Positions 48,662-58,975 of a DNA stretch of 64,000 nt are shown here, one piece after another. The stretch is taken from the NCBI GenBank assembly GCA_014925825.1, contig JACGCK010000009.1:682001-746000 (forward strand). The letters run 5' to 3'. The notes beneath the pieces are model-generated. The model ran no database searches. It worked only from the letters and a program-made list of their open reading frames with translations, and had not been told where the DNA came from. The position numbers and the translations under genes were made by a program. Each line of letters opens with the position of its first letter. Within the stretch, counting starts at the first letter, position 1. Source of the DNA: Pholiota molesta (lineage: Eukaryota > Basidiomycota > Agaricomycetes > Agaricales > Strophariaceae).

Positions 48662-49894
48662 CTAAGCGGAATCAATAATCTCTTGGAATTTATGGAAATC
48701 TACGTGCCCACCCAGGGTTGATTCGTTGAATGAAGGCTTGACCGGATTCTCCGATAGCTCGAGCATCATGGCATGACGCGCCCTGAGCATCGCAAAATTA
48801 TGACGTTGTCGCGCCCGGTAACCATAGTCGAACAAAATCTTCATCTCGAAAATTGGCAGGTAAAGCCTTTCGAAGGCAGGGGACACTGGCGGTAATCTCT
48901 CGAAAAGAAATACTAGCTTCGTATCTCGCAGTTGCTTAGGTGCCAGCGTGAACCAGCCTTTAAGGGCCGGAAAACTCTCGAATTTTTCATCTTGTCTCTT
49001 CAGTGTTTTGTCCTGGGATCGATAAATGAGCACGACGATGACATAGAAGAGCGACTCGAGATCGTGACGGTATAATGTTCCCTGGGTGTGGGCTCGAGAA
49101 GATCACGAGCCATGAAAGGTCTGGTTCCCATTCGTTGTTTTGGGCTTAGTCCGCCGTCCTGTCGATCGAGCTTGACGGACAAATCATAGTCACTGAGAAC
49201 ACCGCACAAAGTCCCGTCTGCTTTCTTCCAGTACATGAGATTGTTCTCGCTGATGTCTCGATGAATGGCCCCTGCTGTCTCGTGAAGCCACTTGTAACCT
49301 GAATAGAAATTTTAGGGTCAGTTTAGTAAAACATGAAACATTCTTGAGTGCTCAAGCGCTCACATTTGAAGATATCTTTAATCACTGGAATAAGTTTATC
49401 GGCCGTGTCCATGTCTTTGATGGGATACAGTTTCTTCATGATCGAGACTTGCAATGTTCGTTTCTCGTACTCGATTCGCTGGCCCGCAGTTTCCGGGTTC
49501 GCGAAGTATTCTGCAAGTCGAAATTGTATGCTTGTCTTGTCGGTCTCGTCCGCTTCAAAAGCTTCGTGGTAATGAACATGGGCAAGATGGTCCAACGCCC
49601 ATTTACCTATGTCCTCCGCGCACTCGATGATATCCGGAAGCATTTCTCCTTCAGAGATCCTGGCACCTGGAGTGAAGCTGTATATGCCAACAATCGACTC
49701 GCTCCTCCATTTATTGGTATCACCCTTGATAACCTTTGCACGCAACACGCACGTCCCGCGGCCAGTCAGAACATGTTGAATGGACGATATGCGGCCAAAG
49801 AGGAGGACTCGGTCATTTTTTGTCTTCAAAGTTGCACTATCAAAAGGTTTTGAGGTTGGCACGATGGAGGATTACTAGGCCCAATCTTACTCAT
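48662..49894 (-). pseudogene. FunK1 kinase copy D, ATP-site Lys lost and frameshifted
   Basis: Closest relative of copy A: LTGRGTCVLRAKVIKGDTNK, then SIVGIYSFTPGARISEGE, where the ATP-site Lys of copy I (VVKFSF) is replaced by Ile by eye alignment. The catalytic loop AIHRDISENNLMYWKK is intact. The C-lobe frame breaks at about 49072, where TATAATG replaces the TATAAATG of other copies (one A lost), so LLEPTPREHYTV continues out of frame until about 49020. No ATG lies directly before PTSKPFDSATLK. The one-base break lies in a homopolymer and may be an assembly error. Confidence 0.78.
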
Positions 49895-50160
49895 GCTGCC
49901 CCAGTGCTGGAGGTCGAATGCTGCATGTAATAGGAGGTGATGAGGCTAGAGGAATTGTGGAAGAAGTCCATTGGTCCAGGCCGGATAGGCTGGGATAGGT
50001 TGTCATACATGATAGAGCAACTCAAGATGCATTTTAACAACGCCTGTGTATGCCAAACATATGATACGCGACGCGCTTCTGGCCATCACCTGATCGTGAA
50101 TCTTAAACGCTACTGCCACTGGCAGAAGCTGCCTGACCAGACACCCTCTATGTTTGTCCA
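49895..50160 (-). pseudogene. Decayed upstream exon and flank of FunK1 copy D
   Basis: Inverted counterpart of 14163-14365 upstream of copy A, including the GGCCATCACCTGATCGTGAA segment and the relic of the YYDRSLSIR exon. Confidence 0.6.
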
Positions 50161-50189
50161 CCTGTCCCTTTGCAGCATTACTTATTGTC

Positions 50190-50470
50190 TCTAGTAGTAT
50201 GATTGTTTCTAAAATTAACAAACCAATGTAAGCAGAAAATCAATCTCGGTTTTATTCTGCGAGCTTCATGACCATGCTTGAGCTTTATTTGAGGATTATC
50301 CTGGATACAAATTTTACAAGGTGAAGGGTGGTCTAGGCAGTGAAAAGGTATAATTTAGATGTACTAAATACTACACATAAAGGTGATCCAACAACTACAT
50401 AATTTACTTCTCCTAGATTGTACGGCACTTGTAAGTTGTTGCATTCATCTTTGAAGAACGAGAACGGACA
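50190..50470 (-). repeat. FunK1 3'-flank repeat (copy E)
   Basis: Spacer unit containing GATCAATCTCGGTTTTATTC-like sequence, TTATTTGAGGATTATCCTGG and CTACATAA..TAGATTGTACGG, shared with the other FunK1 spacers and, inverted, with 15660-15878. It lies downstream of copy E. Confidence 0.8.
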
Positions 50471-50536
50471 GGGAAAAGACTCGGCCGTAATGCAACAATG
50501 CAGAGGAAGGACAATACTGAAGTCTTATGCTCATGT

Positions 50537-51688
50537 CTAAATGGAATCAAGTATCTCTTGTAATTTATCGAAATCTACGTGCCCATCCAGGGTTGATTCA
50601 TTGAATATTGAAGGCTTGACCGGATTCTCTGATAGGTCGAGCATCCTGGCATAACATAGTCGCGCATGATAACCCTCATCAAACATATTCATCATCTTTA
50701 AAATTGGGCGGCGAAGCTTTTTGAAGACAGGAGGCACTTGTGGTAATTCCGTGGAATAAAATGCCTTCTTCTCCCTTAGCAGTTGTGCAGGTCCTAGCGT
50801 GAACCAGTGCTTAAGATGCGGAAAACTCTCGAATTTTTTATCTTCTTTCAGTGTTTCGTCCTGGGAGCCTCGAAATATGAGCACGATAATGACATAGAAA
50901 AGAGACTCGAGATCGTGGCGGTATAAATGTGGGATGGGAGTGGCTTCGAGGAGATCACGAGCCATGAAAGGTTTGGTTCCCATTCGATGTTTTGAGCTTG
51001 GTCCGCGGTCTTGTCGAGCGAGCTTGGACGACAAGTCATAGTCACTGAGAACACCGCAGATAGTTCCATCTCCTTTCTTCCGGTACATAAGATTGTTCTC
51101 GCTGATGTCTCGATGAATGACCCCGTTTGTCTCATAGAGCCACTTATAACCTGAGCAGAAAAGATCGAGGTCAGTTACTTAGGCGGTGTAATCAATTATT
51201 GAAGGCTCACATTTGAAGACGTCTTTAATCACTGGAATGAGGGTATCGGCTGTCATATCTATCATCTGGAATAGTTCCGTCATAATCAAGAGTCGCAATA
51301 CGTGGTTCTTGTACTTTGTATCCCGGCTCGAGGTGTATTTCGAAAACCTACATTGAGCATCTATCGCGTCCATTGGAAAAGCTTCGTGATGAATATAAGT
51401 GCATAATTCAACACCATTGGAATTCGTCGCGCGCATAACACTGTCTTCAAATGTTTCTGCTTTGGTATTCCTGGATTTGGTGACGATTGACTCGCTCTCC
51501 CGTTCGTTTGAGTCGCCTTCAACGGCCGTTGCATGCACTACACATGTTCTGCGACCAATGAGTGCATGGTGAACAGATGATATGCGGCCAAATGCAAGAA
51601 CTTGGTCATTCTTTATCTTTGAAGTTGCACTGTCAAAAGTTTTTAGAGGTTGGCGTGCTGGGGGTTTATCAGGCGTGATCTTACTCAT
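50537..51688 (-). CDS. FunK1 kinase copy E, truncated
   Basis: FunK1 of the B/C/E subtype with both exons open. It starts MSKITPDKPPARQPLKTFDS at 51688. The N-lobe has RISSVHHALIGRRTCVVHAT and SIVTKSRNTKAETFED with a Lys at the ATP-site position. The family intron (about 51130-51210) precedes YKWLYETNGVIHRDISENNL, LSDYDLSSKLARQDRG and GTKPFMARDLLEATP. It ends LQEILDSI at 50537. It lacks the N-terminal domain of full-length FunK1. Among the truncated copies this one keeps all recognisable catalytic residues and an intact frame. Confidence 0.82.
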
Positions 51689-52044
51689 GCGGCCCCACTG
51701 CTGGAGGTCGAAAGCTGGATGTAATAGATGGAGATGTCAAGGCTAGAGGAATTTTGGATGAAGTGGATAGGCTCAGGTCGGACAGACAGGAATCGGTTGT
51801 CATACATAGAGTAAGCTGAGCAACTCAAACTCACCTTTGGAGTGCAGGCAGCGCCAACTAAAGCCCATGCCAAACACAGCCCATTTAACTGCTTACAGTA
51901 CGCGATGCACGTAATCAATCTTGGATGTATTCTGTGTCTTCGCGATCGACGGTCTGGTACACAAATTTTGCGAGGTGACCGGTGAAGGGCAAGGGCACCT
52001 GGGCAGTGAGAAGGTATAGTTAAATATGCATAAATCCTATACAT
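51689..52044 (-). pseudogene. Decayed upstream exon and flank of FunK1 copy E
   Basis: Contains MYDNRFLSVRPEPIHFIQNS, the relic of the YYDRSLSIRSQPKNF exon. One indel separates it from FDLQQWGRMSKI, the direct lead-in to the kinase exon. The segment parallels 16100-16443 upstream of copy B. Confidence 0.65.
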
Positions 52045-52191
52045 AAAAAAGATCCCACAACTACGTAAGTCCGTGTCCTCTTAGATTGTCCAGAACTCGT
52101 TAGCATGAATCGATTTCCATCTTTGAAGAACGAGAACCGAGAGGGAAAAATCAACAATGAAGAGGACCACACTGAGGTTGTATGGTTGTGT

Positions 52192-53349
52192 CTAACTAGG
52201 CAGAATCCAGAATCTCTGGAATTCATCGAAATTTACGTGCCCACCCAGGGTTGATTCGTCGAATGAAGGCTTGGTTGAATCCCTCGATAACATTGCCCTC
52301 TCATGACGTCGTCGCGCCCGGTAACCATCGTCGAACATATCCTTCATCTCCCAAATTGGCAGGTAAAGCTCTTTGAAGGCATGGGGCGCTTCTGGTAAAT
52401 TCGTGGAAAAGAAGCTATTCTTCTTCTCTAGCAGTTGTGCAGGTCCTAGTGTGAACCAGTGCAGAAGGGCCGGAAAACTCGCGAATTTTTCATCTTCTCT
52501 CTTCAGTGTTTTGTCCTGGGATCGAAACATGAGTACGACGATGACATAGAAGAGCGACTCGAGATCGTGACGGTATAAATGTTCCCTGGGTGTAGGGTCG
52601 AGGAGATCAATAGCCATGAAAGGTCTGGTCCCCATTCGTTGTTTTGAGCTTGGTCCGCGGTCCTGTCGATCTAGTTTGATAAACAAATCATAGTCAATGA
52701 GAACACCGCAGATAGTTCCGTCTGCTTTCTTCTGGTACATGAGATTGTTCTCGCTGATGTCTCGATGAATGACCCCTGCTGTCTCATGAAGCCACTTGTA
52801 ACCTGAATAGAAAATTTTAACACATCAGTTTAGCAAAACATCAAACATTATCGAGTGCTCACATTTGAAGATACCTTGAACCACCGGTATAAGTTTATTG
52901 GCCGTGTCCATGTCTTTGATGGGATATCGCTCCTTCATGACCGAGACTTGCAATGTTCGTTTCTCGTACTCGATTCGCTGGCCCGCAGTTTCCGTGTTCG
53001 CGAAGTATTCTGCAAGTCGACATTGTATGCTTGTCTGGTCGGTCTCGTCCGACGCTTCAGAAGCTTCGTGGTAAAGAACACGGGGAAGATGATCCAACAC
53101 CCATTTACACTTAGCGTCCTCCGCGTACTTGATGAAATCCGAAATCCTGGTATTAGGAATGAAGCTGGACTTGATGCCCATTGACTCGCTCTCCCATTCG
53201 CCCGAGTCGCCCTCAACGACTGTTGTACGCAGCACGCATGTCATGCGGCCAATCAGCACTTGTTGAACGAACGATATGCGGCCAAACATGTGAACTCGGC
53301 CATTTTTTATGTTCAAAGTTGCACTGTCAAAAAATATTGAGGTTGGCAT
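52192..53349 (-). CDS. FunK1 kinase copy F, truncated
   Basis: FunK1 copy of the A/D/G/H/I subtype. An ATG at 53349 opens MPTSIFFDSATLNIKNGRVH. The N-lobe has VLIGRMTCVLRTTVVEGDSG and GIKSSFIPNTRIS, keeping a Lys at the ATP-site position. After the family intron: YKWLHETAGVIHRDISENNL, then LIDYDLFIKL (the usual LSDYDLS has Ser to Ile) and GTRPFMAIDLLDP. The last residues read FQRFWILPS instead of the FQEILDS of other copies, one missing base near 52215 shifting the final eight codons. An upstream MetSerLys start is blocked by a stop. Confidence 0.8.
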
Positions 53350-53399
53350 GATTGTGGGGTTATTAATTATTAGGCGCAAACTTACTCATGCGGCCCCAA

Positions 53400-53530
53400 C
53401 CTGAGTGCTGGAGGTCGACTGCTGCATGCAGTAGACGGATGTGACAAGGCTAGAGGAGTTTTGGAGGAAATCGTTAGGCTCAGAGCGGATGGGCAGGGAT
53501 CGATTGTCATACATAGATGAGAGGTAGAGC
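53400..53530 (-). pseudogene. Decayed upstream exon of FunK1 copy F
   Basis: The minus strand carries SSMYDNRSLPIRSEPNDFL-like sequence, the relic of the copy I upstream exon, separated from the kinase exon by stops. Confidence 0.55.
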
Positions 53531-53699
53531 TGAGCAACTCAACGACGCATTTGCCCATGTCAGCCAAGGCCTATGCCAAACACAGCCCAATTTGATAAAT
53601 CAACTACAGGACGCGACGCGCGTCTGCATCACTTGATCGCGACTAAGTACTGCCAGGCTGGACGGCGGAGACCTGCATCTTTGTCCGCTACTTACTGTC

Positions 53700-53960
53700 G
53701 AGCAATAAGATTGTTTTAAGAATGAACAAACCAGTGTAAGCAGAAGATCAATCTCGGTTTGATTCTGCGAGTTTCATGACCACGCTTGAGCACTGGAGCA
53801 TTATTTGAGGATTACCCTCGATATGAATCTTACAAGATGAAGGGTGGTCTAGGCAGTGAAAGGGTATAATCGAAACATATTAAATACTATATATGAAGAC
53901 AATCCATTTACTACATAACTCACCTGTCCTCTTAGATTGTACGGCACTCGTTGCATTGGG
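53700..53960 (-). repeat. FunK1 3'-flank repeat (copy G)
   Basis: Another spacer unit (ATTATTTGAGGATTACCCTC, AAGATGAAGGGTGGTCTAGG, CTCACCTGTCCTCTTAGATT), lying downstream of copy G. Confidence 0.8.
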
Positions 53961-54018
53961 AGAAAGAAAACCGTAAGGCAACACAAAGAAGGACTATTCT
54001 GAATTCGCGTGTTCATGT

Positions 54019-55187
54019 CTAAACGGAATCAAGGATCTCTTGGAATTTATCGAAATTTATGTGCCCACCCAGGGTTGTTTCATCGAATGAAGGCTTGACC
54101 GAATTCTTCGATTGTGTGAACGTCGCCGTCTCATGACGTTGTCGCGCCTGGTAAGCATCGGCGAACATATCCCTCATCTTTAAAATTGGCCCGTAAAGCC
54201 TTTCGAAGGCAGGTGATGCTCCTGGTAAACTCGACTGAAAGAACGCCTTCTTCTCCCTTAGCAGTTGCGCAGGTGCCAGCATGAACCAGTCCTTGAGGGC
54301 CGGAAAGCTATCGAATTTTTTATCTTCTCCCGTTAGTGTTTTGCCCTGGGATCGAAACATCAGCACGATGATAACATAAAAGAGCGACTCGAGATCGTGG
54401 CGGTATAAACGTTTCCTGGGTGTAGGGTCGAGGAGATCAATAGCCATGAAAGGTCCGGTTCCCGTTCGTTGTTTTGAGCTTGGTCCGCGGTCCTGTCGAT
54501 CTAGCTTGATGGACCAGGACAGATCATAGTCACTGAGAACACCGCAAAAAGGCCTGTCTGGTTTCTTCCAGTACATGAGATTGGTCTCGCTAATGTCTGG
54601 ATGAATGACCCCTGCTGTCGTGTGAAGCCACTTGTAACCTGAATAGAAATTTTGACGTCAGTCTAGTCAAACATAAAACATTGTAGAAGGCTCACATTTG
54701 AAGATATCTTTAACCACTGGAACAAGTTTATCGGCCGTGTTCAAGTCTTTGATGGGATATAGCTTCGTTATGACCAAGACTTTCAAGGTTCGTTTCTCGT
54801 ACTCGATCCGCTTGCCCGCAGTTTCCGTATTCGGGAAATATTCTGCAAGTCGATACTGTATGTTTCTCTTGTCTGTCTGATCCGGTTCAGAAGCCTCATA
54901 GTAAAGAACACGGGAAGAAGATTCGATACCCATGTACCCTTGGCATCCCGCGCGCAATTAGTGGTATCCGGAAGCATTTCTCCTCTCGAAATCTCGGTAA
55001 CAGGAAGGAAGCTGAACTTGATGACGCTCTCCCATTCTCCCGAGTCGCCCTCAACGGCCGTTGCATGCAGCACCCATGTCCTACGGCCAATCAGCGCTGG
55101 TTGAACGAACGGTATGCGGCCAAACATGAGAACCCGGTCGTTTCTTATCTTCAAGGTTGCACTGTCAAAAGAAATTGAGATTGGCAC
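54019..55187 (-). pseudogene. FunK1 kinase copy G, HPD loop and frameshift shared with H
   Basis: FunK1 copy of the A/D/F/H/I subtype. The N-lobe has ALIGRRTWVLHATAVEGDSG and SVIKFSFLPVTEISRGE (Lys kept). The frame breaks at about 54911, where CCC replaces the CCCC of copy A (LLPVFF instead of LPRVLY). The same break occurs in copy H. The catalytic loop reads VIHPDISETNLMYWKK: Asp kept, Arg of HRD is Pro, and the first Asn of ENN is Thr. LSDYDLSWSIKL and GTGPFMAIDLLDP follow. No ATG directly precedes the N-lobe frame. Confidence 0.78.
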
Positions 55188-55440
55188 GGTTGCGGGTTAT
55201 TTATCAATTAGGCGCAAACTTACTCATGCGGCCCCAGCCTGGGCGCTGGAGGTCGAATGCTGCATGTAGTAGGCGGATGTGACAAGGCTGGAGGAGTTTT
55301 GGAGGAAGTCGTTAGGCTCAGAGCGGATGGGCAGAGATCGATTGTCATACATAGATGATAAGTAGAGCAACTCAACGATACGATGCATTGCCCATGTCAG
55401 CCAAGGCCTATGTATGCCAAACACAGCCCAATTTGATAAA
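55188..55440 (-). pseudogene. Decayed upstream exon of FunK1 copy G
   Basis: Carries SMYDNRSLPIRSEPNDFLQN on the minus strand, the relic of the copy I upstream exon, interrupted by stops before the kinase exon. Confidence 0.55.
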
Positions 55441-55747
55441 TTATTTAACCACAGTACGCGACGCGCGTCTGCATCACTTGATCGCGACTAATACTTCAAG
55501 CTTCAAGCTCAAGGCTGAAGACCAACTGAAGACAGTCAATGTCATAACCATCCACTAGTAATAGCGGCTGCACCTGAACAGAACCTGTGGGACCGTACCA
55601 AAGCCTATGGACTAAAATCGCTTCTAACGTTCAGTATCGTGCGCACCTGTGTCATTGGTTTGCATCGCACTCAAAGTGATGGACCAGTCATCCTATTCCC
55701 CAGAAATTTCTGTAGCACAAGTTATTTTGGAATATGGCTAGCAAGAA

Positions 55748-56302
55748 TTACTTAGAGTGCTGGGAAACATAAAATTGAAAACCTCCAGTTCCTCCACTAA
55801 TTGCAGCGTAGTTTGCTTCAGCGAATATCCTTAGTTCTTTATTGACAACAGCATCAGCATCTGGGCAGGATATGATTCCTTCTCTGTCGAGGACTCGGAT
55901 GGCTTGCTTCAGCCATACACGACACCGAAAGTATTCATCTGATGTCTTGTCGCAATCGGGGAGAGTCATAGGGATCGGTTCCAGTATTCTTTTTATCTGC
56001 TCCATGTTTTCCTTGCTCACTTTACCTACATAGAAGTAGCTTAGAAAGTATTTTCCAATTCAGAGAAGAAAAAGCGTACCAATTTTTACAATGGCGCACA
56101 ATATCACTGAAGACATCAGTGCCTCTGATCTGTCTTCAAACTGGAATACCCCTTTGTAGACCTCCTTCGCATGATACGTTGTGCACTTCTGATCGTCGAT
56201 CATTACAGACAGAGTGTAGTGGAAGGTGTTGGGATTAGAACCGACAAACGCGGTCGCATATATGTCGCCAGCAGAGACCGCTTCAGCTTGCCCTATAGTC
56301 AT
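55748..56302 (-). CDS. Unknown protein inserted in the FunK1 array
   Basis: Two exons: MTIGQAEAVSAGDIYATAFV at 56302, with FHYTLSVMIDDQKCTTYHAK, then after an intron (about 56015-56085) KENMEQIKRILEPIPMTLPD, DEYFRCRVWLKQAIRVLDRE and IFAEANYAAISGGTGGFQFY, ending at 55748. About 165 residues. There is no signal peptide or transmembrane segment. The order (short beta-rich start, then CRVWLKQAIRVLDREG and a C-terminal helix) recalls uncharacterised basidiomycete proteins of the DUF7770 type, but this is a weak guess. It is not related to the kinases around it. Confidence 0.6.
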
Positions 56303-56566
56303 TTCCTCGGACTGAGCTCTGGGGAATTCTTTTAGGGCATGAACCTAACATTTTCCAAAAGATAATGACATACGGCATTTCGTTGAGGAAGGTTGAGCGA
56401 TAGAAATACTTAAGAGGACCTTCACATAAGTAGTAAGTATCGAGTCAGTGCTGAGTGCACACTGCATCAGACCCGCTTCTGCATCACCTGATCGTGAATA
56501 TAGACGCTACTGCCAGACCGGAGACCCCTCCGAGTCCGTCTGTACCTTTGTAGCATTAATCACTGT

Positions 56567-56830
56567 CAAGCAATAAGATTGTTTCTAAAATGAACAAACC
56601 AGTGTAAGCAGAAGATCAATCTCGGTTTTATTCTGCGAGTGTCATGACCATGCTTGAGCACTGGAGCATTATTTGAGGATTATCCTAAATACAAATCTTA
56701 CAAGATGAAGGGTGGCCTAGGCAGCGAAAAGGTATAATCGAAACATACTAAATACTATAAGTACTTGAAGAAAATCCAATTATTACATAACTCACCTGTC
56801 CTCTTAGATCGTACGGAACTCATTCTTTGG
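56567..56830 (-). repeat. FunK1 3'-flank repeat (copy H)
   Basis: Spacer unit with GAAGATCAATCTCGGTTTTA, ATTATTTGAGGATTATCCTA and CTCACCTGTCCTCTTAGATC, lying downstream of copy H. Confidence 0.8.
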
Positions 56831-56895
56831 AGAGCGAGAAGAGAGAAAGAAAACCGTAAGGCAACACGAACAAGGACTATTCTGAAGTCGTATGT

Positions 56896-58088
56896 TCATG
56901 TCTGAACGGAATCAAGGATCGCTTGGAATTTATCGAAATTTATGTGCCCACCCAGGGTTGATTCGTCGAATGAAGGCATGACCGAACCCCTCAATCTCAA
57001 TAGCTTGTACATTGCCGTCTCATGACGTCGTCGCGCTCGGTAACCATCGTCGAACATATCCTTCATCTCCAAAATTGGCGGGTAAAGCTCTCTGAAGGCA
57101 TCGGGCGCTGGTGGTAAACTCCTCTGAAAGAATGATTCTTTCTTTTCTAGCAGTGCTGCAGGTCCTAGTGTGAACCAGTACAGAAGGGCTGGAAAACTCG
57201 CGAGTTTTTCATCTTCTTTCTTCAGTGTTGTGTCCTGGGAGCGATACATGAGCACGACGATGACATAGAAGAGCGACTCGAGATCGTGACGGTAGAAATG
57301 TTCCCTGGGTGTGGGCTCGAGAAGATCACGAGCCATGAAAGGTCTGGTTCCCGTTCGTTGTTTTCTTGGTCCGTAGTATTTTCGATCTAGCCTGACGGAC
57401 AAATCATAGTCACTGAGAACACCGCAGATAGTTTTGTCTGCTTTCTTCCAGTACATGAGATTGTTCTCGCCGATGTCTTGATGAATAAACCTTTCTGTTT
57501 GGTAGAGCCACTTGTAACCTGAATAGAAATTTTGAGATTAGTCTAGTCAAACATCAAACATCGTAGAAGGCTCACATTTGACGATATCTTTAACCATTGG
57601 AATAAGTTTATCGGCCGTGTTCAAGTCTTTGATGGGATATAGCTTCGTTATGACCAAGACTCTCAAGGTTCGTTTCTCGTACTCGATCCGCTTGCCCGCA
57701 GTTTCCGTATTCGGGAAATATTCTGCAAGTCGATACTGTATGTTTGTCTTGTCTGTCTGATCCGATTCAGAAATCTCATAGTAAAGAACACGGGAAGAAG
57801 ATTCAATACCCATGTACCCTTGGCATCCCGCGCGCAATTGTTGGTACCCGGAAGCATTTCTCCTTTCGAAATCTCGGTAATAGGAAGGAAGCTGAACTTG
57901 ATGCCGATTGACTCGCTCTCCCATTCTCCCGAGTCGCCCTCAACGGCCGTTGCATGCAGCACCCATGTGCTACGGCCAATCAGCGCTGGTTGAACGAACG
58001 GTATGCGGCCAAACATGAGAACTCGGTCATTTCTTAACTTCAAGGTTGCACTGTCATGAAATGTTGAGGTTGGCACGGTAGGGTTCAT
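56896..58088 (-). pseudogene. FunK1 kinase copy H, HQD loop and frameshift shared with G
   Basis: Near-duplicate of copy G in its N-half (ALIGRSTWVLHATAVEGDSG, SIGIKFSFLPITEISKGE, Lys kept), with the same missing C at about 57791 that shifts LPRVLY to LLPVFF. The second exon begins YKWLYQTERFIHQDIGENNL, matching copies B and C (LYQTERFIH) rather than G. Arg of HRD is Gln; Asp is kept. LSDYDLSVRL and GTRPFMARDLLEP follow, ending LDSVQT at 56896. It is a mosaic of two subtypes. Confidence 0.78.
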
Positions 58089-58099
58089 CAGTTATTAGG

Positions 58100-58320
58100 C
58101 GTGAACTTACTCATGCGGCCCCAGCTTGATTGCTGGAGGTCGAATGTTACGTGTAATAGCTGGATGTGACAATGCTACAGGAGTTTTGGTCGGAGTCGAT
58201 AGGCTCAGGGCGGATGGACAACTTGAAGGATCGATTGTCATACATAGAGCAACTCAAGACGCATTGCCAATGTCAGCCAAAGCCTATGCCAAACATAGCC
58301 CAATTCAAGCCCAATTTACT
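58100..58320 (-). pseudogene. Decayed upstream exon of FunK1 copy H
   Basis: The minus strand holds a relic of the YYDRSLSIRSQPKNF exon (SMYDNRSF-like), out of frame with the kinase exon. Confidence 0.5.
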
Positions 58321-58632
58321 TAATAAATTGTACCGAGTACGCGACCCGCGTTTGCATCACATGATCGTAAATCATAAACGCTTGCCACTGCCAGTCTTAG
58401 TCTAAGGCCAGAATCGGACACCCTCCAGCATTGTACACCTGCCCCTTTGTAGCATCACTTATTGTCGAGCAATAGCATTGAATGAACCAATATAAACAGA
58501 GAATTAATCTCAGGTTATCTGCAAGAAAAAAGACAATACGGAATGTTTGCGGAAGCTACTTTGAAGCTACTGCAAAGCTACTGCCAGACTGGAGGCCCTC
58601 TCCCTGTCCCTTTCTAGCATTAATTATTGGTA

Positions 58633-58914
58633 CGCAATAAGAGTGTTTCCAAAATGAACCAACCAATGTAAACAGAACATCAATCTCGGTTTTATTCTGC
58701 GAGTTTCATGACCGTGCTTGAGCGTAGAGCATTATTTGAGGATTATTTTGGATACAAATCTTACAAGGTAAAGGAAGGTCTAGGCAATGAAAGGATATAA
58801 TAGGGTATAATCGAAGCCTACTAGGTACTATACATGAAGACAATCCAATTACTACATAACTCACCTGTCCTCTTAGATTGTACGGAACTCGTTGCATTCA
58901 TCTTTGGAGAGCGA
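58633..58914 (-). repeat. FunK1 3'-flank repeat (copy I)
   Basis: Spacer unit with AACATCAATCTCGGTTTTAT, ATTATTTGAGGATTATTTTG and CTCACCTGTCCTCTTAGATT, lying downstream of copy I. A decayed partial copy of the same unit appears to precede it at about 58440-58520. Confidence 0.75.
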
Positions 58915-58975
58915 GAAGGGAGAAAGAAAACCATAAGGTAACACGAATGACTATTCTGAAGTCGTATGTTCATGT

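Noticed and set aside
49344..49853. Plus-strand open frame of 169 codons across FunK1 copy D
   Set aside because: Antisense shadow of the kinase N-lobe exon; similar shadows appear opposite copies A, F, G and H.
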